64,000 bases of DNA from VXOI01 sp965197575 (GCA_965197575.1 OZ240214.1:434001-498000), one strand, 5' to 3'; counted from the first letter of the stretch, positions 1 through 8,882 are shown. The notes: generated from the letters alone by a model not told the origin. Made by a program: numbers and translations.

Positions 1-642
1 GCTCAGTGGCAGCCGGCCCTTGGCGTCCTGGAAGTACCGGACCTCCCCATGCTTAACCCCTTCGTCGTCGACCGTTGAGCGAGCCATAACAAACAGCCCG
101 TTTGTCTCGATGGCCTGCTCCTTGAACTCCTCCACGGTCATGCCGCTGCGGGAGAGGCCGCAGCTGTTGACGTTGGCCTGGACCATGCTGGAATCAACAT
201 ACAGCTCCGCCGACAGCAGCCCCATCCGAAGCAACTCCTGATTCAGGCCGTCAAAGACCTCCGAGAAGCCTTCCCGTCCGATGCGGTTGATGAAGTGGGT
301 GATGGTGGAATGGTCGAACACCGGGTCGTCGATGGTGAGGAAGCAAAACCAGCGATATGCAATATTCTCGGAGATGGCAGAACACAATCTGCGGAAGGAG
401 GCGATGTTGTAAATCGAGCAGATGAGGAGCGCCCGCACCATTGTCTCGGGATGAATGGCGGGCCGGCCAAAGTCGGGACAGTACCGGTGTTCCAAGGGAG
501 GCACAAGCTTGGCGAAATCCAATTGCTCATCGATCTGGATCAGAAGATGGTTGGGATCAAAGAAGTCCCGCAACTGTCTACTGGTGAACTGGAAGAAGGT
601 GGAGTCCCTTCGGCACCGGTCCAGCGGCTCGAGCATCCCCAT
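1..642 (-). CDS. IS1182-family transposase, N-terminal part (runs off left edge)
   Basis: An open minus-strand frame of 214 codons begins at an ATG at 642 and is still open at base 1. The N-terminal region has the usual layout of IS1182/IS5-type transposases: a DUF772-like part with 'GRPAIHPETMVRALLI', then 'AYRWFCFLTIDDPVFDHSTI', then the first catalytic Asp segment 'LYVDSSMVQANV'. These enzymes cut and join the ends of their own element through a DDE centre. The rest of the catalytic domain lies outside the window, so completeness cannot be judged. No in-frame stop is seen in the visible part. The IS end should lie between 643 and 891, but no terminal repeat can be assigned without the other end. 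Confidence 0.82.
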   Translation of the reverse strand, partial: MGMLEPLDRCRRDSTFFQFTSRQLRDFFDPNHLLIQIDEQLDFAKLVPPLEHRYCPDFGRPAIHPETMVRALLICSIYNIASFRRLCSAISENIAYRWFCFLTIDDPVFDHSTITHFINRIGREGFSEVFDGLNQELLRMGLLSAELYVDSSMVQANVNSCGLSRSGMTVEEFKEQAIETNGLFVMARSTVDDEGVKHGEVRYFQDAKGRLPLS

Positions 643-891
643 TCCTCGCAATTGATGGACTGTTCACCCATTTTAGCCCAAGACCACCCTGGCCCTGGTC
701 TTTTGCCGACTTTTCCGCAAGCCCATCTCGGCGCCGTTGACACGCCAACTACCCTGTTCGGAACCAGCTGGTCGGCCGAAATGGAGAATGCCGGTTTATA
801 ATTGGAGAAATCCCAGAACGTCCTATCCTCAGCAGAATCAGTTAAAACTGGGAAATCCTATGTTAGAAGACGAAGCATTTAAGGAGGGCCC

Positions 892-2466
892 ATGAAATAT
901 GACGTTGTTATCGTCGGTGGGGGAGCGGCTGGATCGGTGTTGGCCAGCAGATTGGCTGAAAACGCGAATACCTCCGTTCTGTTGCTGGAAGCCGGGCCAG
1001 ATTACCCTGATCCAGCCTATCTTCCGGACGAGATAAAGTTCGGCCACACAAGTTTTGCAGAATCCCCAGACTCGGAACATAACTGGGCCCTGCGGGGAAC
1101 GATCACCGAGGAGCAAGGGGAGATCCACGTAGCGCAGGGCAAGGTGATCGGAGGAGGGTCGTCCATCAACGGTCAGGCAATGCAAAGGGGGTTACCTGAG
1201 GATTTCGACTCCTGGTCTGGTATGGGCAACGATGAATGGTCTTATGACAAGGTACTGCCTTACTTCAGAAAATCTGAGCACGATCTCGACATTCGGGATG
1301 ATTTTCATGGAACCGACGGACCGATGCCAGTAAGGCGTCGTCAATCCGGGCCTTGGCCAGACATCCAAAAGGCCTTCCACGCAGCCTGTTTGGAGGCGGG
1401 TTATGGGGCAGTCGAGGATACCAATGGCCCGAACCCCTCGGGCGTTGGCGTGTGGCCCTCGAACAACCTGGACGGCTGGAGGATGAGCGCTGCTATCACT
1501 CACCTAAATCCCATGCGCCACCGTCTTAACCTTACGGTGAGGGGAGGGGTTTTCGTCAGGAAGGTATTGATCAAGGATCTAAAGGCCGTCGGTGTGGAAG
1601 TAGAAAGCGGAGGCGAGATTTTCAACGTTGAAGCAGACCGGGTTGTGTTGAGCGCTGGGGCTATCAAGTCGCCCCACCTGCTCATGCTATCGGGAATCGG
1701 CCCCAATGACCAACTTCAGCAATTTGGGATACCTCTCGTTCATGAGCTTCCCGGAGTGGGACAGAACCTATTTAACCACCTGAGCGCCCAGATTACCTTT
1801 AAAGTCAAAGACGGAATGACCCTGGCTGCTGATGCCGATGCGGCGCGCTTTTGTTTACACTACACCTCCCACGGGTCCAGCGAAGCCAATGATATGTTGC
1901 TGAGGACCACCCCAATGGTTGACGAACGGCCGGAGCGCGTCCCCGGTCTCCGGACCAAGTTCCTGAACGATGAAGTTCCCCCGGACCGGGTGGCGCGAAT
2001 CTCGTGCACGCTCGGGCTACCCGACGGCTCAGGATACGTCAGGCTTGCGTCTGCCGATCCCTCAGTGCAGCCGGCCTTTAACTACCGCTATCTTCAGCAT
2101 CCAAACGACATTCGCCGGGTGCGGGAAGGCGTGCGAATGGCGATTGGATTCCTTGAATCCAATGCGTATAAAGACGTGGCCGATTACCGGCTCCACCCAA
2201 CGGATGACATTCTGGCCGACGACGACGCTTTGGACCTCTATATACGCCAAACCGTTGGAACAGCCAGGCATGTGTCCGGCACATGCAAGATGGGCCCGGA
2301 TTCAGACCCAATGGCGGTTGTTGATCAATACTGCAGCGTCAAGGGAGTAAAGGGGTTGTCGGTGGTCGATGCGTCGGTGATGCCGCGGGTTACAAGGTCA
2401 GGTGGTAGCCATGCAACGGTAGTCATGATAGGGGAACGTGCCGCCGACTGGATTGCGTCGGCTTAA
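892..2466 (+). CDS. GMC family FAD-dependent oxidoreductase (choline dehydrogenase-like)
   Basis: This 524-residue protein has the size of the GMC family, which oxidises alcohols or sugars with bound FAD. The FAD dinucleotide motif is at the N-terminus (VVIVGGGAAGSVLASRLAE, residues 5-23). It is followed by 'KVIGGGSSINGQAM' near residue 85 and the second GMC signature 'GAIKSPHLLMLSGIGP' near residue 255. The C-terminal catalytic part has 'ARHVSGTCKMG' with the conserved His and 'SGGSHATVVMIGERAAD'. A strong ribosome site (AAGGAGGG) sits 8 bp before the ATG and fixes the start. The substrate is unknown. The neighbouring catabolic oxidoreductases on the opposite strand suggest degradation of organic compounds. 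The gene appears intact. Confidence 0.95.
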   Translation: MKYDVVIVGGGAAGSVLASRLAENANTSVLLLEAGPDYPDPAYLPDEIKFGHTSFAESPDSEHNWALRGTITEEQGEIHVAQGKVIGGGSSINGQAMQRGLPEDFDSWSGMGNDEWSYDKVLPYFRKSEHDLDIRDDFHGTDGPMPVRRRQSGPWPDIQKAFHAACLEAGYGAVEDTNGPNPSGVGVWPSNNLDGWRMSAAITHLNPMRHRLNLTVRGGVFVRKVLIKDLKAVGVEVESGGEIFNVEADRVVLSAGAIKSPHLLMLSGIGPNDQLQQFGIPLVHELPGVGQNLFNHLSAQITFKVKDGMTLAADADAARFCLHYTSHGSSEANDMLLRTTPMVDERPERVPGLRTKFLNDEVPPDRVARISCTLGLPDGSGYVRLASADPSVQPAFNYRYLQHPNDIRRVREGVRMAIGFLESNAYKDVADYRLHPTDDILADDDALDLYIRQTVGTARHVSGTCKMGPDSDPMAVVDQYCSVKGVKGLSVVDASVMPRVTRSGGSHATVVMIGERAADWIASA

Positions 2467-2506
2467 CCCCGCCTTACCGCTGTCTGAAATCTATGGTCTA
2501 AGACGG

Positions 2507-2612
2507 AGGGTCGGCTACTGCCCCTATGGATGGCGGCAGACGGTCCAATTTACAACCGCCGAATGTCAGCGACTACCCGCCCGCACGGAACAATTTACCT
2601 CCGCCGTTTACA
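2507..2612. repeat. Solo IS21 end (istA-side) remnant
   Basis: This 106-bp stretch closely matches the istA-side end of the IS21 element at 40055-40160. Both have 'CCCTATGGATGGCGGC', then 'CCGCCGAATGTCAGCGA' and 'CCGCC(A/G)TTTACA', in the same order and spacing. The CCRTTTACA end is the complement of TGTAAAYGG, like the TGTCAATGG tip at the other end of the IS21 copies, so 2612 is taken as the element's outer base. No istA or istB sequence is attached, so this is an orphan end left by deletion or recombination. Confidence 0.75.
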
Positions 2613-2699
2613 GGTGCTGTGGGCGCTCCAACTATTGGCTATTTCGGTTGTGGCCCTCTGCGTGGCGTCCTTCTTCATGCACCGCCGCCTCATCAAGTG
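2613..2699 (+). pseudogene. C-terminal tail of a membrane protein, cut by IS21 end
   Basis: Starting exactly at the orphan IS21 end, a plus-strand frame gives one hydrophobic helix followed by 'FFMHRRLIK' and a stop at 2697-2699. The helix reads VLWALQLLAISVVALCVAS. This looks like the last transmembrane segment and cytoplasmic tail of a transporter or permease whose upstream part was removed. The fragment is too short to assign a family. Its last bases overlap the stop of the minus-strand LLM gene. Confidence 0.4.
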
Positions 2700-3682
2700 A
2701 CTGCCAGCGTCGTGGCCACCTGCTTGTAGTCTTCCAGTCTGGGGAGCAGCAGTGGCAGGTCGACACCAACTCTGCGATATTCTTCGATCCGTTCCTTGCA
2801 ACGCTCAGGCGGACCGACGACGTAGAACGAGTCCACCATGTCGTCGCTTATGAGGCTGACCGCGTCCCGCCCACCGTCCTGAATCACCGACTCCCGGAGC
2901 GCGGGCAGTATGGACGGATCATAGCCACCCTTCTCCAGCAAAATCTCACCGACGTGGGGTTCGTCCAGCAGCCGCACTACCCGCGACTTGAGGCTTTCCA
3001 ACATGCCCGCGGGGTCGTCGGTCGGGCGCACCACCAACATACAAGCGATGTCCACGTCGGCAGGGTCACGCCCCGTCTCACGTGCGGCCCTCCGTACTTC
3101 GTCCACGGCGTAGCTGATGTAGGTTGTGGGAGTATAGGCGTTTAGCAGCACGCCATCTGCGACCGCGCCCGCCAGCCGCAGCGCCCTGGGACCTATCGCC
3201 GCGAGATAGATTGGGAGCCGGTCTTGTACGGGCAAGGTCGCAAGCCCCACGTCGGCCAGATTGAATTGGCCTCCTTCGGAAGTTACAGGACTGCCCGACA
3301 ACAGGGCGCGCACGGTCTCAACCGTCTCTTTGAGGCTGGCACGGGGGTCGCGGTACGGTATCCCCATCCGGTACTGGACCACCCAACTGTCGCTCCTGCC
3401 AAGGCCGAGCAAGAACCTCCCCCCGGAGATGCGGTCGAGGGTGGCCGCCGACATTGCGGTCAGCGCCGGATTTCGCGTAAAGGGGTTGACCACTCCCACG
3501 CCCAGCTTAATATCATGGGTCACGGCGGCCAGAAAACCCAGCATGGAGAAGGTCTCCTCGTGGAAATACCGCTCGGTGACCCACAAGGACTCGTAGCCGC
3601 AGCGTTCGGCAGTCTCGGCGTACTCCTTCAGCTCCCCGCCGCTGTCGATGCCGTGGTAGAGCACGATCCCTTGCCTGGCCAT
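2693..3682 (-). CDS. LLM class flavin-dependent oxidoreductase
   Basis: This 329-residue protein is a luciferase-like monooxygenase of the F420/FMN TIM-barrel type. The N-terminus has 'YAETAERCGYESLWVTERY', then 'HDIKLGVGVVNPFTRNP' and 'RISGGRFLLGLGRSDSW', the standard sequence of substrate- and flavin-binding strands. The C-terminal part carries 'GPPERCKERIEEYRRVGVD', the usual LLM closing element. Members use reduced FMN or coenzyme F420 to oxidise or reduce small organic substrates; which cofactor is used here cannot be told. It is the last gene of a minus-strand block (7106 to 2693) with short spacers, likely one transcript. The start at 3682 is 18 bp after the VOC gene stop and has 'GGAGGCGGGG' upstream. 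Confidence 0.92.
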   Translation of the reverse strand: MARQGIVLYHGIDSGGELKEYAETAERCGYESLWVTERYFHEETFSMLGFLAAVTHDIKLGVGVVNPFTRNPALTAMSAATLDRISGGRFLLGLGRSDSWVVQYRMGIPYRDPRASLKETVETVRALLSGSPVTSEGGQFNLADVGLATLPVQDRLPIYLAAIGPRALRLAGAVADGVLLNAYTPTTYISYAVDEVRRAARETGRDPADVDIACMLVVRPTDDPAGMLESLKSRVVRLLDEPHVGEILLEKGGYDPSILPALRESVIQDGGRDAVSLISDDMVDSFYVVGPPERCKERIEEYRRVGVDLPLLLPRLEDYKQVATTLAVT

Positions 3683-3700
3683 AGCCCCGCCTCCCTTCTC

Positions 3701-4159
3701 CTATCCTCCGCTGCCGGCGTCGAACTGGAGCAGGATGCCGTCGGGGTCGTAAACGTAGAAGCTGGTCAACTCTCCCCGGGCATTGAGCCGGGACTCCAGC
3801 GGTCCGGCGAACTCTACGCCTTTAGAGGCCAGGTCGTCAGCCAGGCCCTTCAGGTCGGAGACCGAGATCGAAAAATGGCTAAGGCCGATTTGGTCCAGCT
3901 TGATGGGGTCCCCGTCGGCGTCTTCGCCGGGGTGGGTCGTCATGGTAATGGTGGGGCAGTTCTCACCCTCGCCGATGACCAAACGCACCTGGCGGCGCGT
4001 CTGCCGTGAGTGCTTATACACGTGGGGGAGGCCGCCTGTAGTGGTGTCTTGAATCCGGTCGTACCCCACGGTCATACCCAGGATATCCCGGTAGAAGCCC
4101 AATGACCGGTCGATGTCCGCCACGCAAATGGCGATGTGGGAGATTCCGGTTGCGTCCAT
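3701..4159 (-). CDS. VOC family protein (glyoxalase/dioxygenase fold)
   Basis: This 152-residue protein has the two-module beta-alpha-beta-beta-beta fold of the vicinal oxygen chelate superfamily. The start 'MDATGISHIAICVADIDRSL' holds the first metal His, 'LGFYRDILGMTVGYD' follows, and the second half has 'IGLSHFSISVSDLKGLADDL' and 'FYVYDPDGILLQFD', whose Glu position is replaced by Gln or Asp. These proteins bind a divalent metal and act as lyases, isomerases or extradiol dioxygenases. The ligand set suggests a VOC enzyme of unknown substrate. It sits 7 bp after the SMP-30 gene in the same operon. Confidence 0.88.
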   Translation of the reverse strand: MDATGISHIAICVADIDRSLGFYRDILGMTVGYDRIQDTTTGGLPHVYKHSRQTRRQVRLVIGEGENCPTITMTTHPGEDADGDPIKLDQIGLSHFSISVSDLKGLADDLASKGVEFAGPLESRLNARGELTSFYVYDPDGILLQFDAGSGG

Positions 4160-4166
4160 GCCTACT

Positions 4167-5096
4167 TCACCTCCGTATTTGTTGATAGCCAGTAGTCCAG
4201 CCGTTGCCTGGCACGGCGATTCCGGCGACTTTCATCTGGATGCGGTACAGGGAACCGAAGGTTGTGACGAACAAGGTCTTCCAGTCGTCCCCGCCCCAAC
4301 CCACGTTGGTTGTTTGCGCCCCGGTGTGGATTGTCCCCAGATGGTTGCCCGCCGGGTCTATGATCCACACGCCGCCGGGCCCGCTGCTGTAGACGTTGCC
4401 TTCGACGTCCACCTTCATTCCGTCGGGGCCATAGGGGGTGATGGGGACGGGCGCGATAAGCTGGCAGAACACCCGGGCGCTGGCCAGGTTCAACATCCCG
4501 TTTGGGTTCACGTCGAACGCCCTGATCCTTCCGCCGCGATAATCGGCGATGTAGAGGATGCTTTCGTCAGGCGAGAAAACCAGGCCGTTTGGAAAGGCAA
4601 AGTCCGACACCAATAGCGAAATTGTACCCAGGTCCGCAGAAACCCGGTAGACGCCGGAGTACGACAGCGGAAATTCGGGGCTCGGCGCTCCGGGGTTAGT
4701 AAAGTAGATGCTGCCGTCCGACGACCTTACCACCACGTCGTTGGGCCGGTTCAATGGCATGCCCTGGTAGCTGTTGGCCACCACCGTGATGCTACCGTCC
4801 GGCTCCATCCGCGTCACCCTTCCCGCGCCGCCTTCACAGAGAATCATCCTGCCCTGGAGGTCCCTGGTCAGTCCGTTGGCGTTGTTGGTCGATTCCTGCA
4901 ACAGGGTGATGCCGCTGCCGGGAGTCCACTGCCATCGTTTGTTGCCCCTTACTTCGCTAAAAATAAGGTGCCCCGCTTCGTGCCACCAGAGGGGCCCTTC
5001 GGCAACCTCGTAGCCGTTGCCCAGCTCCTCCAATTCCTGGTCGGCTGATACCAACCTGTCCAACTCCGGTGATAGCCGTTCGATTGGCACGGACAA
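4167..5096 (-). CDS. SMP-30/gluconolactonase/LRE family protein
   Basis: This 309-residue six-bladed beta-propeller hydrolase is the expected length. It starts with 'EVAEGPLWWHEAGHLIFSEV', whose Glu is a metal ligand, then 'NGLTRDLQGRMILCEGGAGR', 'LNRPNDVVVRSSDGSIYFTNP' split over two blades, and 'FPNGLVFSPDESILYIADY' with the catalytic Asn and Asp pair. The C-terminus 'NVGWGGDDWKTLFVTTFGSLYRI' is typical. The family hydrolyses lactones in sugar-acid or xenobiotic pathways using a calcium or other divalent ion. Its neighbours are an SDR and a VOC enzyme, which suggests oxidation of a sugar or cyclic alcohol followed by ring opening. Confidence 0.93.
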   Translation of the reverse strand: MSVPIERLSPELDRLVSADQELEELGNGYEVAEGPLWWHEAGHLIFSEVRGNKRWQWTPGSGITLLQESTNNANGLTRDLQGRMILCEGGAGRVTRMEPDGSITVVANSYQGMPLNRPNDVVVRSSDGSIYFTNPGAPSPEFPLSYSGVYRVSADLGTISLLVSDFAFPNGLVFSPDESILYIADYRGGRIRAFDVNPNGMLNLASARVFCQLIAPVPITPYGPDGMKVDVEGNVYSSGPGGVWIIDPAGNHLGTIHTGAQTTNVGWGGDDWKTLFVTTFGSLYRIQMKVAGIAVPGNGWTTGYQQIRR

Positions 5097-5152
5097 CCTC
5101 CTCGTCTGATTTGTTGCGCTCAGTCGCTCTTGAATCAGTCCAGGACCGGCGG

Positions 5153-5923
5153 CTATTGGGCCGTTAGCCCGCCGTCGATTACCAACTCGCTTCCCGTCAT
5201 GAAGGACGACTCGTCGCTGGCCAGGAACAAGACCCCGTAGGCAACGTCTTCCGGTACTCCCAGCCTGCCTATGGGGTGCCGGGCCAGGTTCATCTCCCGT
5301 CCTTCTTCGTCGGCCAGCATGGACTCGGTCATGGCGGTGATGATGACACCGGGATGCACGGAGTTGGCGCGTATACCTTCCCTGGCGTACTGAATGGCAG
5401 TCGCCTTCGTGAACAGTCGAACGGCTCCTTTTGACGCGCCGTAGGCTGAGGTGGTCCCGCCGACCAGTCCAGCCACCGACGAGATGTTAATGATAGAGCC
5501 GCCGCCTGCCTTGCGCATCTCAGGGATGGCCGCTTTGGTGCCCAGGAACACTCCCTTGGCGTTCACGTCCAGGGTCCGGTCCCATTGGTCCTCGGTCAGG
5601 GTCTCGATGAGGACCCGCTCGCCATCCGGCCCGCGAGGGCTGCCGATACCGGCGTTGTTCACCAAAACGTCCAACTTGCCGAAACGGCCAACGGCGGTCT
5701 CGACGGCCTGCTGCCAGTCTACTTCGCTGGTGACGTCCAACCGGACGTAAACACACTCGCCGCCGCCCTCGTTGATTTCAGCCTCCACCTGTTGCCCTTC
5801 GGCATCGAGGATGTCTCCGATGACAACTTTAGCCCCTTCCCCGGCAAACATCCTGGCTTCGACTGCGCCCTGTCCTCTCGCGCCTCCGCTGATCAGCGCA
5901 ACTTTTCCTTCCAGTCTTGGCAT
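5153..5923 (-). CDS. SDR family NAD(P)-dependent oxidoreductase
   Basis: This is a classical short-chain dehydrogenase of 256 residues. The cofactor loop is 'LISGGARGQGAVEARMF' (TGxxxGxG variant, residues 10-26). The acidic residue in 'VVIGDILDAEG' favours NAD. 'NNAGIG' follows near residue 90, and the catalytic Ser and YxxxK are in 'NISSVAGLVGGTTSAYGASKG'. The C-terminal 'FMTGSELVIDGGLTAQ' is the usual SDR ending. It oxidises or reduces an alcohol/ketone pair, and the context suggests feeding a lactone to the next enzyme. The gene is intact and is in line with the PPOX gene upstream and SMP-30 downstream. Confidence 0.94.
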   Translation of the reverse strand: MPRLEGKVALISGGARGQGAVEARMFAGEGAKVVIGDILDAEGQQVEAEINEGGGECVYVRLDVTSEVDWQQAVETAVGRFGKLDVLVNNAGIGSPRGPDGERVLIETLTEDQWDRTLDVNAKGVFLGTKAAIPEMRKAGGGSIINISSVAGLVGGTTSAYGASKGAVRLFTKATAIQYAREGIRANSVHPGVIITAMTESMLADEEGREMNLARHPIGRLGVPEDVAYGVLFLASDESSFMTGSELVIDGGLTAQ

Positions 5924-5975
5924 GTCTATCCCCCTTGGCGTCGGTTGCGTGACGGTCCGCCCGATTCGGGAACGG

Positions 5976-6404
5976 CTAGGAATAGTCCCATGAGCGGATC
6001 CGTTGCGGTGTCACTTTTATGTAAACCGCGTCCTTTCGAGGCTCGGTGGGAAGCTCCTGCTCAGGGACACCGCGTAGTTTCGCGGCTTCCCGGGCAAAGT
6101 GCAGGGCATCGGAGGGCTCGGAATGCACCGTTGCGGTGCCCTGGACCATCAAGCCCTTGATGTCCCCCCTCGATTTGCCGCTCTCCAGTAGCAGGCTCAC
6201 CTTCGGGTTGTCCTGGATGTTCTTGAGCTTTCTGGTATTGCCCCGGACTCCCATTACGATGTCCTCACCCAGCCGAAAGTAGCCCAGCGGCACGGTGTGG
6301 GGATACCCGTCTGGCCCAATGGTGGTCAACGCAATCCAGCCAGGCTTGCTGTCCAGAAATTCGTGGGACTCCTGAATGGTCAAATTTCGAGGCATCGCCG
6401 CCAC
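5976..6404 (-). CDS. Pyridoxamine 5'-phosphate oxidase-like (PPOX/FDOR) protein
   Basis: This 142-residue split-barrel flavin/F420-binding protein reads 'GWIALTTIGPDGYPHTVPLG' near the start, then 'DIVMGVRGNTRKLKNIQDNPKVSLLLESG', the hallmark of PPOX and FDOR families. The C-terminal 'VYIKVTPQRIRSWDYS' closes the barrel. Members bind FMN, F420 or heme and reduce small molecules. F420 use is possible in view of the nearby LLM enzyme, but nothing in the sequence decides it. The stop is 52 bp before the SDR start. Confidence 0.88.
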   Translation of the reverse strand: MAAMPRNLTIQESHEFLDSKPGWIALTTIGPDGYPHTVPLGYFRLGEDIVMGVRGNTRKLKNIQDNPKVSLLLESGKSRGDIKGLMVQGTATVHSEPSDALHFAREAAKLRGVPEQELPTEPRKDAVYIKVTPQRIRSWDYS

Positions 6405-6458
6405 CTCTCGCGGTAAACCGCTCGTTCAATTAGCGGGGTCGAGCTAACAGGTCGGATA

Positions 6459-7106
6459 TCAGAACGCGCGGGGTGGAAACACACGGCGGTACACGCCGGG
6501 TGAACCCGAAGCGTGACCGTAGGTACCTCCGATGTATTCGTGCATCGCGTCCTGGCCGCGCTGGTTTTCCCATGCCAGGGTCTCGGGCACCTTCTCGTGT
6601 TCGAACTCATACATGGTCAGGTACTTGGGCCAACCTTCGACGGACTGATACCGGCGGACCTGCATACATCCCGGGATCTTCAGGTTGCCCGGCGTCCGCA
6701 CGTTATCGTAGTAGTAGTTGTACTTGTCCTCGATCTCCGGCGGCACGTCCATGCGTCCGATCTGGAGCGCGGGCGCCATTCCACGGCCCAACGTATGCGG
6801 GTCGCTTTCGGCGGGATAGATCTGAGTGTATACGTTACGGACCATCCCTCCCGCGGCCATGAGGGGCGACACCCGCTTCGACCAGTCGGTTGGGTTGGCC
6901 CGCTGGCGCAGGTATTCATCCGACTGCAGGGCTTCCGCCGATTCGAGTTCGTAAACGGCCAGGTATCTGGGCCCGCCCCGCAGGGCTTCACAACGGGCCC
7001 CATCCAGGAATCCAGGGTTGCTCAGCCGCTCGGGCAAGTGCTCCTGGTTGTACCAGGCGTTGAAGTCGGCGTCATGCTCGACGGCCACATCGGTGTAGAC
7101 CACCAT
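6459..7106 (-). CDS. EthD-like dimeric alpha/beta-barrel protein
   Basis: The 215-residue protein is built of two ferredoxin-like halves. Each half begins with a residue set like 'DADFNAWYNQEHLPERL' or 'EDKYNYYYDNVRTPGNL', the 'W/YY..EHLP' motif of EthD and related proteins. Aromatic strands follow: 'PRYLAVYELESAEAL' and 'PKYLTMYEFEHEKV'. Proteins of this type bind small hydrophobic or heme-like ligands and accompany catabolic oxygenases. No catalytic residue is recognised. The start at 7106 is the first in-frame ATG that keeps the first strand, with AAAGGG 10 bp before it. It is the first gene of the minus-strand block. Confidence 0.7.
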   Translation of the reverse strand: MVVYTDVAVEHDADFNAWYNQEHLPERLSNPGFLDGARCEALRGGPRYLAVYELESAEALQSDEYLRQRANPTDWSKRVSPLMAAGGMVRNVYTQIYPAESDPHTLGRGMAPALQIGRMDVPPEIEDKYNYYYDNVRTPGNLKIPGCMQVRRYQSVEGWPKYLTMYEFEHEKVPETLAWENQRGQDAMHEYIGGTYGHASGSPGVYRRVFPPRAF

Positions 7107-7263
7107 AGTAGTGGTACCCTTTCTTCTTGACCGCGTTGCGTACCCCCCAAGGAATAGCTCGGCGCAGGCCCATTAAAGCACAGATCACTGCTGCCAGACC
7201 ATCCCGGATTTGCCAAACTCCGGGCGAAGTGTTACTAATCTGCTCGACCAGCAATGCAACCTA

Positions 7264-8487
7264 AACCAAAGCCAAGGTGAAATGCGCAGAGGGATGGGGT
7301 AAATTTGTGGAGGACTGGGTAGGCTCTTCCTGGAATTGGGAGGGGTTGGTGATGGGCGTGAGGGAGAATGGAGCGGTTTCTGGAACAATGGGAAATGGGT
7401 GTCAAGGATGTGCACAGGAGGCTGATTCTGGCGCCAACGCCTCGCGAGCGGGAACGCTGGCACGCCGTCTGGCTGCTGACTCAGGGCTGGACGGCTTCAG
7501 CCGCGGCGGATGCTCTGGGACGGGATCCCCATACCATCGGCCGGTGGGCTGCCGCCTTCGGCGAGGGCGGGCCTGGGGCCTTAGTTTTCGAGCAGTCCGG
7601 AGGTTCCCCCCCGCCCTTGGCGAGGCGCAGCAGGAGGAGTTGAAGGCAGCGGTGCAGGAGTTGCCGGTGCAGGCGGGCATCGAACTGGCCAACTGGTATT
7701 GGAGGGGAATTCGGCAGTTTGTTTCGGAACGGTTCGGCATTGAGTTGAGCCGCAGCAGTTGCTTGAACTACTTGCACCGCTTGGGGTTTGCTTTCAAGCG
7801 TCCCAAAAAGCGCCTGGTCAAGGCTGATGAGGGCAAGCGGGAGGCCTTCGTAGCGGAGTACGCCTCCCCGTGGAACGGGGCGAGGAGGTCTGGAGCGAAG
7901 ATATTCTTTGCCGATGAGGCCCATTTCCGTGCGGACGCCGAGTTGCGGGGCAAATGGGTCCTGACTCGACCAGCCCACGGTATGGGGAGAAGGCCAGCTA
8001 CTATTCGGCGGTGTGCCTGGAGACCGGGGAGGTGGAGTGGATGGAACTGGAGGGCAACAGCAACGCCAAAAGCTCCATGGCCTTCCTGACCCAATTGCAA
8101 GAGAGGCACACCGGGCCGCTGAATGTGATCTGGGACAACGCGCCGGCGCACCGTGGCGAGGCGGTGCGAGAGTACCTGAGGACACCTGGGCTGAGGCTGA
8201 GGCTGGGGCTGGGGCTGGTGAACCTGCCGGGCTACAGCCCGGACTTCAACGCCGATGAGGCCATCTGGGGGTGGGCGAGAGAGGAGGCTACGGGAAACCT
8301 GTGCTTGGGGACCAAAGCCAAGGTACAGGAGAAAGTCGGCCACTTCCTTGCTGGGCTGGTAGGCCGGAAAGATGAGGTGAAAGGCCGCTGCCGGACGGTC
8401 CTGCAGTCACGGGCCGAAGCACTCCTGCGAGACTCGCGGCCCTATTCCCAGCGCCAGGCAAATGCACATCCCACCTTGGCTTTGGTT
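7264..8487 (+). mobile_element. IS630-family element 'a' (transposase decayed)
   Basis: The element is 1224 bp and is bounded by near-perfect inverted ends: AACCAAAGCCAAGGTG at 7264 and CACCTTGGCTTTGGTT ending at 8487. A TA lies directly outside each end (7262-7263 and 8488-8489), the target duplication of IS630/Tc1 elements. The ends match MITE family A at 8606, 8883 and 59712, and a second truncated copy lies at 23887-24124. Confidence 0.9.
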
Positions 8488-8490
8488 TAG
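7368..8490 (+). pseudogene. IS630-family transposase, broken by two frameshifts
   Basis: The N-terminal HTH part (ERERWHAVWLLTQGW, then ALGRDPHTIGRWAAAF) runs in one frame from 7368 to about 7610. It shifts at a run of seven C (7606-7612) into 'ALGEAQQEELKAAVQELP', continues through the winged part and the first catalytic Asp 'KIFFADEAHFRADAELRG', and shifts again near 7955-7980. The third frame reads 'STSPRYGEKASYYSAVCLE', 'LNVIWDNAPAHRGEAV' (second Asp) and 'LPGYSPDFNADEAIWGW' (Glu), then ends at 8490 with its stop supplied by the inverted end. The DDE triad is present but split over three frames, so the copy should be inactive. Confidence 0.88.
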
Positions 8491-8605
8491 GAGTCAGTCA
8501 TGCCAGAAATGACAGTTGCTTAGAAAGTAGGCTCAGGGAAGTACGAGTGGAGCTGACGGTCACCCGCGAAAATCATCCTGCCATTTCAAACGTGACTGAC
8601 TACTA

Positions 8606-8751
8606 AACCAATACCAAGGTGGGATGTGCATTTCGGGGGTCTTGAAGACGACCTAAAGGACTCCACGGCACTTCATCTCACCTTTACGTCCCAACTGGGG
8701 GCGACCGACAGTGCGGTCTAGCGATATGTACATTTCACCTTGGCTTTAGTT
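8606..8751. mobile_element. MITE family A, copy 1 (IS630-derived)
   Basis: This 146-bp element has no coding capacity. It begins AACCAATACCAAGGTG and ends CACCTTGGCTTTAGTT, with TA on both sides (8604-8605, 8752-8753). The ends match IS630 element 'a'. The inside carries 'CTCCACGGCACTTCATCTCACC' split by one mismatch from copies 2 and 3, and a segment 'TCTAGCGATATGTACATTTC' shared by all three copies. It lies in the opposite orientation to copies 2 and 3. Confidence 0.85.
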
Positions 8752-8753
8752 TA

Positions 8754-8880
8754 GTACCGTTTCCACTTGAATATGCCTTATATCAGATATCTGTTTCGCC
8801 TGTTAATCATTCCTGCGCAAGCAGGAATCCAGAGTTAGAGGCAGCTTTCCAGTATCAACAAATCTATCTGGAAACGGTAC
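8754..8880. mobile_element. MITE family B, copy 1 (IS630-derived)
   Basis: This 127-bp element starts GTACCGTTTCCACTTGAATA and ends CTGGAAACGGTAC, flanked by the TAs it shares with the MITE A copies on either side. The terminal GTACCGTTTC/GAAACGGTAC is the same as in the full IS630 element at 50792-51998, the likely source of transposase. The interior has a small hairpin (CATTCCTGCGCAAGCAGGAATC). A second copy is at 59583-59709. Confidence 0.85.
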
Positions 8881-8882
8881 TA

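Noticed and set aside
2438..3145. 235-codon plus-strand frame after the GMC gene
   Set aside because: Begins inside the GMC gene, crosses an IS21 end and is antisense to the LLM gene.
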